DNA of 64,000 nucleotides. It comes from Streptomyces sp. CNH099. GTDB taxonomy: Bacteria; Actinomycetota; Actinomycetes; Streptomycetales; Streptomycetaceae. The translations under genes and the position numbers were made by a program. Below are positions 23,392-32,653 of this stretch, piece after piece (position 1 is the first letter of the stretch; each line of letters starts with the position of its first letter). Below the pieces are notes generated by a model that made no database searches, was not told where the DNA came from, and saw only the letters and a list, made by a program, of their open reading frames with translations. The stretch spans positions 124,001-188,000 of the forward strand of contig KI911459.1 of NCBI GenBank assembly GCA_000514715.1. Reading direction: 5' to 3'.

Positions 23392-25617
23392 TCAGGCACC
23401 GCGCCCGTCGGTGAGGACCGGGCCCGGGTCGTCGGCCGGGGGAGAGGCGGCCCGTGCGCCGCCGGCCGGCGCCTCCGCGGGTCCCTCGACCGAGACGTGG
23501 GGGAGGATGCGGTCGATCGACTTGGGCAGGTACCAGTTCCACTTCCCGAACAACTGCATGGCCGCCGGTACGAGGATCGTCCGCACCACCAGGGCGTCGA
23601 GCAGGATGGCCACGGCCAGGCCGAGCCCGAACTCGGCGATGATGCGCATGCCGACGAACACGAAGGCCACGAACACGCAGATCATGATGATCGCGACAGC
23701 CGTGATGATCTGCCCCGTGGCGGCCTGGCCGCGCCGCACGGCGAGGTTGTTGTCGCCCGTGTGGAGCCATTCCTCGTGGATACGGCTGACCAGGAACACC
23801 TCGTAGTCCATCGACAGCCCGAACAGGACGGCCAGCATCATCGGCGGCAGGAACGACTCCACCGGCCCGGCCGGGCCCGCGCCCAGGGCGGACGAGCCCC
23901 AGCCCCACTGGAAGACCGCGACCACGACGCCGAACCCGGCGCCGGCCGAGAGCAGGTTCATCACCGCCGCGGTGAGCGGGATGACCACGCTGCGGAACGC
24001 GAACATCAGCAGCAGGCATCCCAGGGCGACGACGATGGTGACGAAGAGCGGCATCTTGCCGCTCAGCACGGACGCGAAGTCCTTGTGCACGGCGGTCTGC
24101 CCGCCGACGTGGACGGTGAGTCCGTCCTCCTCGTGTTCGGGGATCACGCGGTCGCGCAGCGTGTCGATGAGGTCCGAGGTCTGTTCCGACTGCGGGGATG
24201 TCGCGGGGATGACCCGCATGGTCTGCGCCGGCGCGCCGGGCGCGGCGGGGGTGATCTGCACGGACGCCACCCCCGGAACGGTCCCGATCTCCTGTCCCAG
24301 CCGGGTGAAGGCGGTCGCGGCCTGCGGGGACGGGACCTCCGCCACGAGCAGCAGCGGGCCGTTGTGCCCGGGGCCGAAGCCGTCGGCGAGCAGGTCGTAG
24401 GCCTGACGCGTGGTGGTGTCGGCAGGGTTGTTGCCGGCGTCGGAGGACCCCAGCCGCATCGAGAAGAACGGGATCACCAGCGCCACCATGAGCGCGGTCG
24501 CCATGATCGTCAGCGGCACCGGCCGCTTCTGCACGAATCCGGCCCATCGGGCCCACCCGTGGGAGACCTGGGTCTCCGTCGGCCCCGCACGCTTGAGCCG
24601 GGCGCGTTGGCGGCGGCTGAGCACGCGCGTTCCGAGCACCGCGAACAGGGCCGGCAGCAGGGTCACGGCGACCGCGACGGCGAACGCCACCATGATCGCC
24701 GCCGACAGTCCGATCCCGGACAGGATGCTGAACCCGAGCATGAGCAGGCCGAGCATCGCGACCGCGACCGTGCCGCCGGCGAAGACGACCGCCCGGCCGG
24801 AGGTGTTCATGGCCGCCACGGTCGCTTCCTGCGGACTGAGCCCGGCCCGGAGGCCGTTGCGGTAGCGGGCGACGATGAACAGCGCATAGTCGATGCCGAC
24901 GCCGAGACCGATGAACGCGGCGATGATCGGGGCGGTGCCGGGGACGCTCATCACCTGGGTGAGGAGGTCGATCGAGAGAATCGCGCCGCCGAGCGCGAGG
25001 ATCGCGGCGATGATCGGGACGGCCATCGCCACCAGGGACCCGAACGCGTACAGCATGACGATCGCCGCGGCCAGGAGGCCGATCAGTTCGCTGCTCGACG
25101 TCGAAGGGCTCTCCAGCTCCCCGATCACCGCCCCCCCGAACTCCACCCGCAGGCCGTCGCCGCGCAGCTCCGAGCCCAGGTCCACGACCCGCCGGATGTT
25201 CCCGGTGTCCAGGCTCTGCCTCGGCTCGGTGAAGGTGACCGTCGCGTAGGCGGTCTCGCCGTCGTCGCTGACCTGCGCCGCCCCTTCCGGGCCGAACGGG
25301 CCGGCCACCGCGCCGACCTGGGGCACCTCGGCCACCTCGGCGAGCATGGCCTGCACGTCGGCCCGGACGGCCGGGTCGGTCACCTGGCCGCCGGTCGCGT
25401 GCAGCACGATGGTGCCCGTGTCGCCGGAGGCGCGCTCGGACTGTGCCGCCATCAGCTCCGCGGCCCTGGTGGACTCGGTGCCGGGCAGGCTGTACTCCTC
25501 CGAGAAGGCGGCGCCGCCCGCGGCGCGCACGCCGCCCACCAGGACCGCGAGGAGCAGCAGCCACCCGCCGATGACGATGAACCGGTGCCGGAAGCACCAC
25601 CGCGCGATCCCGCTCAC
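23392..25617 (-). CDS. MMPL-family RND-type membrane transporter
   Basis: 741 residues from the GTG at 25617, whose product begins VSGIARWCFRHRFIVIGGW at the first transmembrane helix. The duplicated MMPL layout has an N-terminal helix, a large external domain (about 50-190), five helices including GLGVGIDYALFIVARYRNG (about 245-263), a second external loop, and a second helical bundle including FGLSMDYEVFLVSRI. Each half has the membrane Asp expected for proton coupling. MMPL proteins export lipids, siderophores or drugs. The C-terminal 30 residues are low complexity. It lies between the histidine kinase and the response regulator and is probably their target. Confidence 0.9.
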   Translation of the reverse strand: MSGIARWCFRHRFIVIGGWLLLLAVLVGGVRAAGGAAFSEEYSLPGTESTRAAELMAAQSERASGDTGTIVLHATGGQVTDPAVRADVQAMLAEVAEVPQVGAVAGPFGPEGAAQVSDDGETAYATVTFTEPRQSLDTGNIRRVVDLGSELRGDGLRVEFGGAVIGELESPSTSSSELIGLLAAAIVMLYAFGSLVAMAVPIIAAILALGGAILSIDLLTQVMSVPGTAPIIAAFIGLGVGIDYALFIVARYRNGLRAGLSPQEATVAAMNTSGRAVVFAGGTVAVAMLGLLMLGFSILSGIGLSAAIMVAFAVAVAVTLLPALFAVLGTRVLSRRQRARLKRAGPTETQVSHGWARWAGFVQKRPVPLTIMATALMVALVIPFFSMRLGSSDAGNNPADTTTRQAYDLLADGFGPGHNGPLLLVAEVPSPQAATAFTRLGQEIGTVPGVASVQITPAAPGAPAQTMRVIPATSPQSEQTSDLIDTLRDRVIPEHEEDGLTVHVGGQTAVHKDFASVLSGKMPLFVTIVVALGCLLLMFAFRSVVIPLTAAVMNLLSAGAGFGVVVAVFQWGWGSSALGAGPAGPVESFLPPMMLAVLFGLSMDYEVFLVSRIHEEWLHTGDNNLAVRRGQAATGQIITAVAIIMICVFVAFVFVGMRIIAEFGLGLAVAILLDALVVRTILVPAAMQLFGKWNWYLPKSIDRILPHVSVEGPAEAPAGGARAASPPADDPGPVLTDGRGA

Positions 25618-25995
25618 AGGTTTCCGCCCGGGAGCCGGAGCTGACGGTTGTCGAAACAAAGCACGACTCTGCTTTCGTGACGTAGGTCGGGCTCGGCGCC
25701 ACTCCGCGCCGCACGGCCCGCCCATCCCTGTCAGGCGGGCCTTCCCGCAGCTCACAAGCCTGCCTCCGTGGACACCCCGGTGTCGTCAGGCTGCGGTCTG
25801 GCGCGGACGTCCGGCCACAGGGGTAGCGGCCGTCGGCATACAGTCCCGGATGTACGCGCCGGCGCGACCGCGACCCGAGGGCCACGCGCCGTCGTGCGGC
25901 CGCCGGACGGGTCGGCGCGCACGGGCCCGGGCGTACGGCCTTGTACGGTGGCTGCCTGCGGTGCCCTACCGACGTCCGCATCCGGAGGCCGGCGA
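25618..25995. promoter_or_regulatory. Divergent promoter region between MMPL exporter and response regulator
   Basis: 378 bp without a credible gene. It contains the inverted repeat AAAGCA-CGACTC-TGCTTT (25658-25675), 41 bp upstream of the MMPL start, which may be a binding site for the adjacent response regulator. The remainder is GC-rich with no other strong dyad. Confidence 0.45.
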
Positions 25996-26670
25996 ATGAC
26001 GATTCGGGTGGTCGTGGCCGACGACCACATCCTCGTACGGGCCGGCTTCAGCGTGCTCGTGAACGCCGCGGCGGAGATGGAGGTCGTCGCCGAGACCAGC
26101 ACCGGCCGCGACACCGTGGCGGCCGGCCGCCGGCACCTGCCCGACGTCATCCTGATGGACGTGCGGATGCCCGACATGGACGGCATCGAGGCCACCCGGC
26201 AGCTGCTCGGCGACCCGGCCACCGCGGCCATCCGGATCGTCATCCTCACCACCTTCGACCTCGACGAGTACGTGTTCGCCGCCCTCAAGGCCGGCGCCAG
26301 CGGCTTCCTCCTCAAGGACACCCCGCCCGAGCAGCTGCTCGCCGGAATCCGCACCGTCGCCGCCGGCGACGCTCTCCTCGCCCCGAGCGTGACCCGGCGT
26401 CTCATCCGTGACTTCGTCAACCGCCCCGCCCTCGACTCCGGCGTCTCGCCCGCCCTGCTCGCCCCGCTCACGGAGCGCGAGAGGGAGGTCCTCGTCCACG
26501 TGGCCGCAGGACACTCGAACACCGAGATCAGCGCACAGCTCCACATCAGCGTCGCCACCGTCAAGACCCACGTCAGCCGCCTGTTCAGCAAGCTGCAGGC
26601 ACACGACCGCGCCCAGCTCGTCGTGATCGCCTACGAGACCGGCCTCGTCGAGCGGGCCCGGCGGCGATAG
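25996..26670 (+). CDS. LuxR/NarL-family response regulator
   Basis: 224 residues. The receiver domain has the acidic pair VVVADDH (8-11), the phospho-acceptor Asp55 in VILMDVRMPDMDG, and a conserved Lys in GFLLKDTPPEQL. The C-terminal LuxR helix-turn-helix (about 155-215) has LTEREREVLVHVAAGHSNTE and ATVKTHVSRLFSKL. The ATG has a GGAGG ribosome site. It is divergent from the MMPL gene and most likely partners the kinase at 22072. Splitting a kinase and regulator on either side of their target is unusual in Streptomyces, where they are normally adjacent and co-directional. Confidence 0.93.
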   Translation: MTIRVVVADDHILVRAGFSVLVNAAAEMEVVAETSTGRDTVAAGRRHLPDVILMDVRMPDMDGIEATRQLLGDPATAAIRIVILTTFDLDEYVFAALKAGASGFLLKDTPPEQLLAGIRTVAAGDALLAPSVTRRLIRDFVNRPALDSGVSPALLAPLTEREREVLVHVAAGHSNTEISAQLHISVATVKTHVSRLFSKLQAHDRAQLVVIAYETGLVERARRR

Positions 26671-26720
26671 GCCGGCCGCCGGGAGTGGTGGGAACGCTCC
26701 CAAACAAGGATCATGGCGGG

Positions 26721-27353
26721 ATGACCACGACTCCCGCCGTGCGCCCTTACCGTCCCGGTGATCAGGACGCCCTCGCGGACATCTGCATCCGCACCGGCCA
26801 CGAGGGCGGCGACACCCGCCCCCACTACGCCGACCCCGGGATCTTCCCCGCCACCTTCGCCGGCCCGTACGTCCACCTCGAACCGGACCTCGCGTTCGTG
26901 CTGGACGACGGCCGGGGGCGGGCCGTCGGATATGTCCTCGGCACCGCCGACACACCCGCCTTCGTGGAGCGCTTCCGCTCGATATGGCTACCGCTGGTCG
27001 CCGACCGCTACCCGCGGCCCGACGGCGAGCCGCGCACCCCGGATGAGGGGATCGCGGGGCTGCTGCACACGCCGGAGCGCATGATCGTTCCCGAACTCGC
27101 CGCCTACCCGGCCCACCTGCACATCGACCTGCTGCCCGACTGGCAGCGCCGCGGTCACGGCCGCACGTTGATGCACACCTTCCTGCGCGCGCTGTCCGGG
27201 CGCGGCGTCCCCGCCGTCCACCTGACGATGGTCACGGCCAACACCGCGGCGCGCGCCTTCTACGACCGGCTGGGTTTCCACGAGATCGACGTTCCCGCCC
27301 CGGGCCCGGTCACGTACCTCGGCCGCGCAACGGGCGAAGCGCGTACCGCCTGA
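26721..27353 (+). CDS. GNAT-family N-acetyltransferase
   Basis: 210 residues. The acetyl-CoA-binding motif A is DLLPDWQRRGHGRTLM (about 135-150), followed by VTANTAARAFYDRLGFHEI, the usual final strand-helix-strand. The N-terminal VRPYRPGDQDALADICIRTG and the substrate loop (GIFPATFAGPYVHLEPD) resemble bacterial proteins near human OGA-type acetyltransferases. The acceptor is unknown. The start at 26721 was chosen over the GTG at 26685 because the fold begins at VRPY and no ribosome site precedes the GTG. It follows the response regulator by 50 bp, so read-through is possible. Confidence 0.87.
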   Translation: MTTTPAVRPYRPGDQDALADICIRTGHEGGDTRPHYADPGIFPATFAGPYVHLEPDLAFVLDDGRGRAVGYVLGTADTPAFVERFRSIWLPLVADRYPRPDGEPRTPDEGIAGLLHTPERMIVPELAAYPAHLHIDLLPDWQRRGHGRTLMHTFLRALSGRGVPAVHLTMVTANTAARAFYDRLGFHEIDVPAPGPVTYLGRATGEARTA

Positions 27354-27411
27354 GTGCGCGGCGTACGGTATACGCCAACGGGGCCGGGTCGTCCGCGACG
27401 GGCTGCGCCGG

Positions 27412-28059
27412 TCATTCCTTGCGGCCGGTCGCGGCGACGGTGACACCGAGGCCGATCATCGTGAGCCCGCCGATCCCGCCGACCAGGGACAGCCGCTGCG
27501 AAGAACGGGCGAACCAGTTCCGGGCGGCGGACGCGACGAGCCCCCACACCGTGTCGCAAGCAACGGCAATGAGGGTGAAGACCAGGCCGAGCACCAGCAT
27601 CTGCACCGCGACGTGCCCCTGCCCGCGGTCGACGAACTGCGGCAGCACGGCGGCGAAGAACACGATGGTCTTGGGGTTGGTCACGCCGACCGCGAACCCC
27701 TCCCAGAACGTGCGTCGAGCGCCCTGCCCCGCCTCCACACCCGTGACCGCGGCCTGCAGCGAACCACGCTCGCGCCATGCCTTGACGCCGAGATACACCA
27801 GGTAGGCGGCACCGACCAGCTTGAGCACCGTGAAGACGAGCACCGAGCGCTCCACCACCGACCCGACCCCCAACGCCACGGCCACGATGAGCACATAGGC
27901 GCCGGTCGTGTTCCCCAGGACCGTGGTCAGTGCGGCACGGCGCCCCTGCGCGAGCGCACGTCCGATCACGAACAGCACGCTGGGACCGGGAATCACGATC
28001 AGCAGGAACGACATGGCCGCGAAGGCGAGCAAACGATCGGTGGGCACCATGAAGCTCAT
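27412..28059 (-). CDS. LysE/RhtB-family translocator
   Basis: 215-residue membrane protein with about six helices. LysE family markers are the N-terminal LLIVIPGPSVLFVIGRALAQG (split: IPGP then GRALAQG), GVKAWRER after helix 3, and GVTNPKTIVFFAAVLPQF in the middle. It probably exports an amino acid or a related small solute. The start is uncertain: ATG 28059 or 28050 fit the family, and a longer frame to 28194 would run into the operator region. It converges on the GNAT gene with 58 bp between stop codons. Confidence 0.88.
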   Translation of the reverse strand: MSFMVPTDRLLAFAAMSFLLIVIPGPSVLFVIGRALAQGRRAALTTVLGNTTGAYVLIVAVALGVGSVVERSVLVFTVLKLVGAAYLVYLGVKAWRERGSLQAAVTGVEAGQGARRTFWEGFAVGVTNPKTIVFFAAVLPQFVDRGQGHVAVQMLVLGLVFTLIAVACDTVWGLVASAARNWFARSSQRLSLVGGIGGLTMIGLGVTVAATGRKE

Positions 28060-28120
28060 GCAAGCACGGGGAGCGCGCGCCCTCCAGCCTTTTTCCTGGC
28101 CCCGTGTAGGGGGAACGCAT

Positions 28121-28187
28121 CGATCAAAGATGATCGTACATGAGTGTGCGCGGCTCTTGACGTGAAAACTTTGATCGGACATGATCG
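28121..28187 (+). promoter_or_regulatory. Control region of the DUF2264/CUT1 operon (TGATCG repeats)
   Basis: Cluster of TGATCG half-sites. CGATCA (28121) -N4- TGATCG (28131) -N4- TGAGTG (28141) is followed by TGATCG-GACA-TGATCG (28172-28187). A promoter TTGACG (28157-28162) -N17- CATGAT (28180-28185) runs toward the dehydrogenase gene and overlaps the second cluster, suggesting repression. The same layout recurs at 36878-36943 with nearly identical spacing. The likely binder is the DeoR-HTH regulator at 35461. Confidence 0.75.
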
Positions 28188-28232
28188 TCGGCACTTGTGA
28201 AGCGCTTTCTACGCCTGCGAGTAAGGACCGTC

Positions 28233-29246
28233 GTGACGATCAACCGACCACCCGCCCTGCTGCTCATGGATCCTGCGACGTTCGCCGTGCAGTTCCAGGA
28301 GCCGCAACTGCGGCGCCTTCGCTCCCTCGTGCAACTCGGCGAACCGGTCTGCACCGACGATCTCGACGCCCGGCCGACGCGGCAGCGGCTCGGCGACGTC
28401 GAGGTCCTGCTGACCTCCTGGGGCGCCCCGGGGCTGACGGCCGAGCGACTGGCCGCGGCGCCGTCGCTGCGGGCCGTCTTCCACTGCGCGGGCAGCGTGC
28501 GGGAGATCGTGACCGACGAGGTCTGGCGGCGCGGGCTGCTCGTGACGAACGCCGCCGACTACAACGCCATACCGGTGGCGGAGTTCACCCTGGCGGCCGT
28601 CGTCTTCGCCGGGAAGAAGGCGCCGTTCCTGGCCCAGGACGCCCGTACGCACCGGGACGACTGGTCGTACAGCGTGCGTCGCGGCGAACTGTCGAACCGC
28701 GGCCGCACGATCGGCGTCGTCGGCCTCTCCCGCGTCGGCCGCCGCGTGCTGGAGCGGCTGCGCGACCTCGACGTCGACGTCCTGGTCGCGGACCCGTACG
28801 CCGACGCCGCCGAGGTCGCCGCGGCCGGCGCCACCCTGGTGGCCCTGCCGCACCTGCTGCGCAGCTGCGACGTCCTCACCCTGCACGTGCCGTCGCTGCC
28901 CGCGACCCGGCACCTGATCGGGGCCGCCGAACTCGCCCTGCTGCGCGACGGGGCGACCGTCATCAACACCGCTCGCGGGGCCGTGCTCGACACCGCCGCG
29001 CTGGAGCGCGAGTGCGCCGCCGGCCGGCTGGACGCCATCCTCGACGTCACCGACCCGGAGCCGCTGCCGGCCGACTCGGTCCTGTACGAGCTGCCCAATG
29101 TCATGATCACGCCGCATATCGCGGGCTCGCTCGGCGCGGAGACCCGGCGGATGAGCGAGAGCGCGCTCGACGAGCTGGAGCGCTTCCTGTCCGGACAGCC
29201 GCCGCACGCGGCCGTCACCCCCGACGAGTTCGCGGCCAGCGCATGA
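28233..29246 (+). CDS. D-2-hydroxyacid dehydrogenase family protein
   Basis: 337 residues from GTG (ribosome site TAAGGA). The NAD-binding domain has VVGLSRVGRRVLERL, in which the middle Gly of GxGxxG is Ser. Catalytic Arg (NTARGAVLD), Glu (DPEPL) and His (TPHIAGS) of the family are all present. As the first gene of an ABC/DUF2264 operon it presumably oxidises or reduces a sugar-acid-like intermediate, though the substrate is unknown. Its stop overlaps the next start (ATGA). The promoter carries the TGATCG-repeat region. Confidence 0.87.
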   Translation: MTINRPPALLLMDPATFAVQFQEPQLRRLRSLVQLGEPVCTDDLDARPTRQRLGDVEVLLTSWGAPGLTAERLAAAPSLRAVFHCAGSVREIVTDEVWRRGLLVTNAADYNAIPVAEFTLAAVVFAGKKAPFLAQDARTHRDDWSYSVRRGELSNRGRTIGVVGLSRVGRRVLERLRDLDVDVLVADPYADAAEVAAAGATLVALPHLLRSCDVLTLHVPSLPATRHLIGAAELALLRDGATVINTARGAVLDTAALERECAAGRLDAILDVTDPEPLPADSVLYELPNVMITPHIAGSLGAETRRMSESALDELERFLSGQPPHAAVTPDEFAASA

Positions 29247-31291
29247 GCACCCCTGACCGGGCCCACGCCGCACCGCTCGCCCCGATCACGGGCTGGACCC
29301 GCGAGCGGTGGACGTCGCTCGCCGACGGCATGCTGCACGCCGTACGCCCCTACGCCTCACCCGGGCACGCCCGCGTCACGCTGCCCGGACCCCCGGGCGG
29401 CTACGGCACCGCCGTCGACGGGCTGGAGGGCTTCGCCCGCACCTTCCTGCTGGCCGGCTTCCGGCTGGCGGGGGAGCAGGGCCGCGACCCGGACGGGCTG
29501 GCGGCGTGGTACGCCCGCGGCCTCGACACCGGGACCGACCCCGGCGCCGCGGAGCGCTGGCCCCGGCCGGACGAGCACCCGCAGGCCAAGGTCGAGGCCG
29601 CCTCCCTCGCCCTGATCCTCGACATGACCCGGCCGTGGCTCTGGGACCGGCTCGCGGCCGGCGTCCAGGAGCGGATCGTGGACTACCTCGCGCCCGTCGT
29701 CGGGGACGACAGCTACCCGCGCTGCAACTGGGTCTGGTTCCGCATCGTGGTCGAGACCTTCCTGCGCTCCGTCGGCGGCCCCTGGTCCGCCGCCGACATC
29801 GAGTCCGACCTCGCCGCGCACGACTCCTTCTACCGCGGCGACGGCTGGTTCGCCGACGGCGACGAGCGCGGCTTCGACCACTACGGAGGCTGGGCGCTGC
29901 ACCTCTACCCGGTGCTCTGGGCGCGCATGGCGGGCGCCGCCGAACCGGCCGCCGCGCGGGGGGAGACCGACCGGCTGCGGCTGGAGCGGTACCTCCAGGA
30001 CTGTCTGCACCTCATCGGCGGCGACGGCGCCCCGCTCGTCCAGGGCCGCAGCCTCATCTACCGGTTCGCCGCCGCCGCCCCGCTCTGGGCGGGGGCGCTC
30101 GCCGGGGTGAAGACGGTACGCCCCGGTCAGTTGCGCCGCGCCGCCTCCGGAATCATGGCGTACTTCGACGCCCACCACGTCCCCGACGAACGCGGGCTGC
30201 TCACCCTCGGCTGGCACCACGAGTGGCGGCAGCTGGCGCAGAGCTACTCCGGCCCGTCCTCGCCGTACTGGGCCGCCAAGGGCATGCTCGGCATCGCCCT
30301 CGGCCCCGACCACCCGGTGTGGTGCGCCGCCGAGGAGCCGCTGCCGGCGGAGCGGGACGACCACGCGCGCGTCGTACGTGCCCCGGGCTGGCTGGTCAGC
30401 AGCACGTGGCGGGACGGTCTCGTGCGCGTGGTCAACCACGGCACGGACCACGCACTCCCCGGCTCCCCGGACGGCGACTCACCGCTCTACGCCCGGCTCG
30501 GCTACTCGACGGCCACCGCGCCGCTGCTGTCCGCGGAGGCGTGGACGTCGCCCGTCGACCAGTCGGCCGTCCTGCTGGACGCCGGCGGCCGGGCCACGCA
30601 CAGAACGGGCATGCGGAAGCTGCACACCGGCCGGGCCGGCGACGCCGTGACCGGCGCCTCGGTGGCCCGGGCGCACTGGCTCGACCCCGAGCCCGGCGGC
30701 CGTGACCACGGCTCCGGCCGGCCCGGGAAGGCGACCGACGCGGCGGCCGTCACGACGGTCTCGGCACTTCGCGGCGCCTGGGAGGTGCGCTGCGTACGTG
30801 TCGATCCGCTGCCCGGCGCCCCGGACGCGCTGGCCGCCGCCGTCCGGCTGCGCGTCGGCGGCTGGCCGCTGGCCGGCGAGGCGATCGACGGGCGCGCGCA
30901 GCCGGGCGGCTGGGCCCTGGCGCGTACCGCACGGCTGGCGTCCGTGGCCCTGGCGGTCGAGGGCTTCGACGACGCGGGCACCCGCGCCGACGACGGCGCG
31001 AGCCCCCTGGGCGGCCACAGCCTGACGCCCTGGCTCTCCGGCCCGGTGGCGCCGGGGCGCTGGTACGCCGCGGCGATCGGGCTGTACGGGGTGACCGGCA
31101 CCGGCGAGGCCGCGGCGCCGCACGTCCGGCTGACCGCCGGCGTCGTGCACATCGGCTGGCCCGACGGCAGCCGGACCACCGTCGACCTGCCGGCCCCCGA
31201 AGGGCCGTCGCGGCAGGACACCGCACCAAGACTCGGAACCTCGGGGGCGGGCCTCGGGGACGGGACCTGTGGAGAGGAAACGGATCGATGA
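29243..31291 (+). CDS. DUF2264 protein, putative alpha/alpha-barrel glycan-active enzyme
   Basis: 682 residues, no signal peptide, so cytosolic. The DUF2264 domain covers most of the first 400 residues: LEGFARTFLLAGFRLAGE, CNWVWFRIVVETFLRSVGG, GWFADGDERGFDHYGGWALH, and GRSLIYRFAAAAPLWAGAL. The aromatic, acidic pattern resembles the (alpha/alpha)-toroid of polysaccharide lyases and unsaturated glycosidases. A beta-rich C-terminal domain follows (about 400-680). The family has no settled activity. Position between a 2-hydroxyacid dehydrogenase and a CUT1 importer suggests it trims an imported oligosaccharide. Start and stop both overlap neighbours by 4 bp. Confidence 0.85.
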   Translation: MSTPDRAHAAPLAPITGWTRERWTSLADGMLHAVRPYASPGHARVTLPGPPGGYGTAVDGLEGFARTFLLAGFRLAGEQGRDPDGLAAWYARGLDTGTDPGAAERWPRPDEHPQAKVEAASLALILDMTRPWLWDRLAAGVQERIVDYLAPVVGDDSYPRCNWVWFRIVVETFLRSVGGPWSAADIESDLAAHDSFYRGDGWFADGDERGFDHYGGWALHLYPVLWARMAGAAEPAAARGETDRLRLERYLQDCLHLIGGDGAPLVQGRSLIYRFAAAAPLWAGALAGVKTVRPGQLRRAASGIMAYFDAHHVPDERGLLTLGWHHEWRQLAQSYSGPSSPYWAAKGMLGIALGPDHPVWCAAEEPLPAERDDHARVVRAPGWLVSSTWRDGLVRVVNHGTDHALPGSPDGDSPLYARLGYSTATAPLLSAEAWTSPVDQSAVLLDAGGRATHRTGMRKLHTGRAGDAVTGASVARAHWLDPEPGGRDHGSGRPGKATDAAAVTTVSALRGAWEVRCVRVDPLPGAPDALAAAVRLRVGGWPLAGEAIDGRAQPGGWALARTARLASVALAVEGFDDAGTRADDGASPLGGHSLTPWLSGPVAPGRWYAAAIGLYGVTGTGEAAAPHVRLTAGVVHIGWPDGSRTTVDLPAPEGPSRQDTAPRLGTSGAGLGDGTCGEETDR

Positions 31292-32589
31292 GGATTCCAA
31301 GGACGCGGGGGAAGGCGGCCGGCGGGCCGCGACACCTGATCAGGGGCCTGGGCGTGCTGACCGCGCTGTCCCTGGCCCTGACCGGATGCGGCTCCGGCGG
31401 CGACTCCGGCGACGGGGACGGGAAGACCAAGCTGCGCGTGTCCGTGTGGAGCATGGCGGAGACCCCGGAGTTCCAGGCGCTGTTCGACGCCTTCGAGAAG
31501 AGCCACCCCAAGGTCACGATCGAACCGGTGGACATCCTGGCGGACGACTATCCCGACAAGGTGACCACCATGCTCGCGGGCGGCGACGACACCGACGTGA
31601 TCACCGTCAAGAACGTGACCGACTACTCCCGCTGGTCCAGCCGCGGCCAGCTGGCGGACGTCACCGACGCCATGCCGGCCGGCGGCGAGAAGGACCTCGC
31701 CGGCCTGGAGGCGTTCGACAGCGACGGCTCGTACTACGCGCTGCCCTACCGGCAGGACTTCTGGCTGCTGTTCTACAACAAGACGCTCTTCGACCAGGCC
31801 GGGGTGGACTACCCGGAGGACCTCACCTGGGACGAGTACGTCGACGTGGCCGAGCAGCTCACCGAGGACGGCGGCGACCAGGTCTACGGCGCCTACCAGC
31901 ACGTCTGGCGCTCCGTGGTCCACGCCGTGGCCGCCGCCCAGAACGGCGGGGACCAACTCAGCGGCGACTACGACTTCTTCGCCGAGCAGTACGAGACCGC
32001 CCTGGAGCTGCAGGACTCCGGATCCACCCTCGACTTCGGCACGGCCACCGCCCAGCAGGCCGACTACGGCACGTTGTTCGAGTCCGGCAAGGCCGCCATG
32101 GTCCCCATGGGAACCTGGTACGCCGCGCGCCTCATCGAGGCCACGCAGAACGGCGACACCGACGTCGAGTGGGGCATGGCCCCGCTGCCGCAGCGCGCGG
32201 ACGCCACCTCGACGACGACGTTCGGCTCACCGACCTCGTTCGGCGTCAACAAGAAGGCGGCGAACCCCGACCTGGCCAAGGAGTTCGTCGAGTTCGCCGC
32301 CGGCGAGCGGGGCGCCGCGGCGATCACCGAGATCGGTGTGGTGCCGGCGCTGCAGTCCAGCGAGCTGATCCAGAAGTACCTGAGCCTCGACGGCATGCCC
32401 ACCGACAAGCTGTCGGCCAAGGCGTTCGAGCCCGACGAGATCGCCCTGGAGATGCCGGTCAGCGAGAACACCTCCGACGTCGACACGATCCTTGAGGAGG
32501 AACACGAACTGATCATGGTGGGCGAGAAGTCGATCGAGGACGGGATCAGCTCGATGAGCGACCGCGTCCACGACGAGGTCCTCGACTAG
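31288..32589 (+). CDS. CUT1 ABC transporter sugar-binding lipoprotein
   Basis: 433 residues. A signal peptide ends in lipobox LALTGCGSGG (Cys about residue 34), so it is tethered outside the membrane. The solute-binding protein family 1 (MalE-like) pattern follows: KLRVSVWSMAETPEFQALFDAFEK, LPYRQDFWLLFYNKTLFDQAG, and ATSTTTFGSPTSFGVNKK. It would deliver an oligosaccharide to the two permeases downstream. The start overlaps the DUF2264 stop. No ATPase gene is present, so as for many Streptomyces CUT1 systems energy is probably supplied by a shared MsiK-type ATPase. Confidence 0.92.
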   Translation: MRIPRTRGKAAGGPRHLIRGLGVLTALSLALTGCGSGGDSGDGDGKTKLRVSVWSMAETPEFQALFDAFEKSHPKVTIEPVDILADDYPDKVTTMLAGGDDTDVITVKNVTDYSRWSSRGQLADVTDAMPAGGEKDLAGLEAFDSDGSYYALPYRQDFWLLFYNKTLFDQAGVDYPEDLTWDEYVDVAEQLTEDGGDQVYGAYQHVWRSVVHAVAAAQNGGDQLSGDYDFFAEQYETALELQDSGSTLDFGTATAQQADYGTLFESGKAAMVPMGTWYAARLIEATQNGDTDVEWGMAPLPQRADATSTTTFGSPTSFGVNKKAANPDLAKEFVEFAAGERGAAAITEIGVVPALQSSELIQKYLSLDGMPTDKLSAKAFEPDEIALEMPVSENTSDVDTILEEEHELIMVGEKSIEDGISSMSDRVHDEVLD

Positions 32590-32653
32590 ACGGTACGAGA
32601 CACGCGGGGCCCGGCCGGTCCGGGCCCGCGGCTCCCAGACGAGGACCACGAAC

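Noticed and set aside
26988..27446. Minus-strand frame opposite the end of the GNAT gene
   Set aside because: No motif, no ribosome site, and the GNAT gene has a clear acetyl-CoA motif.
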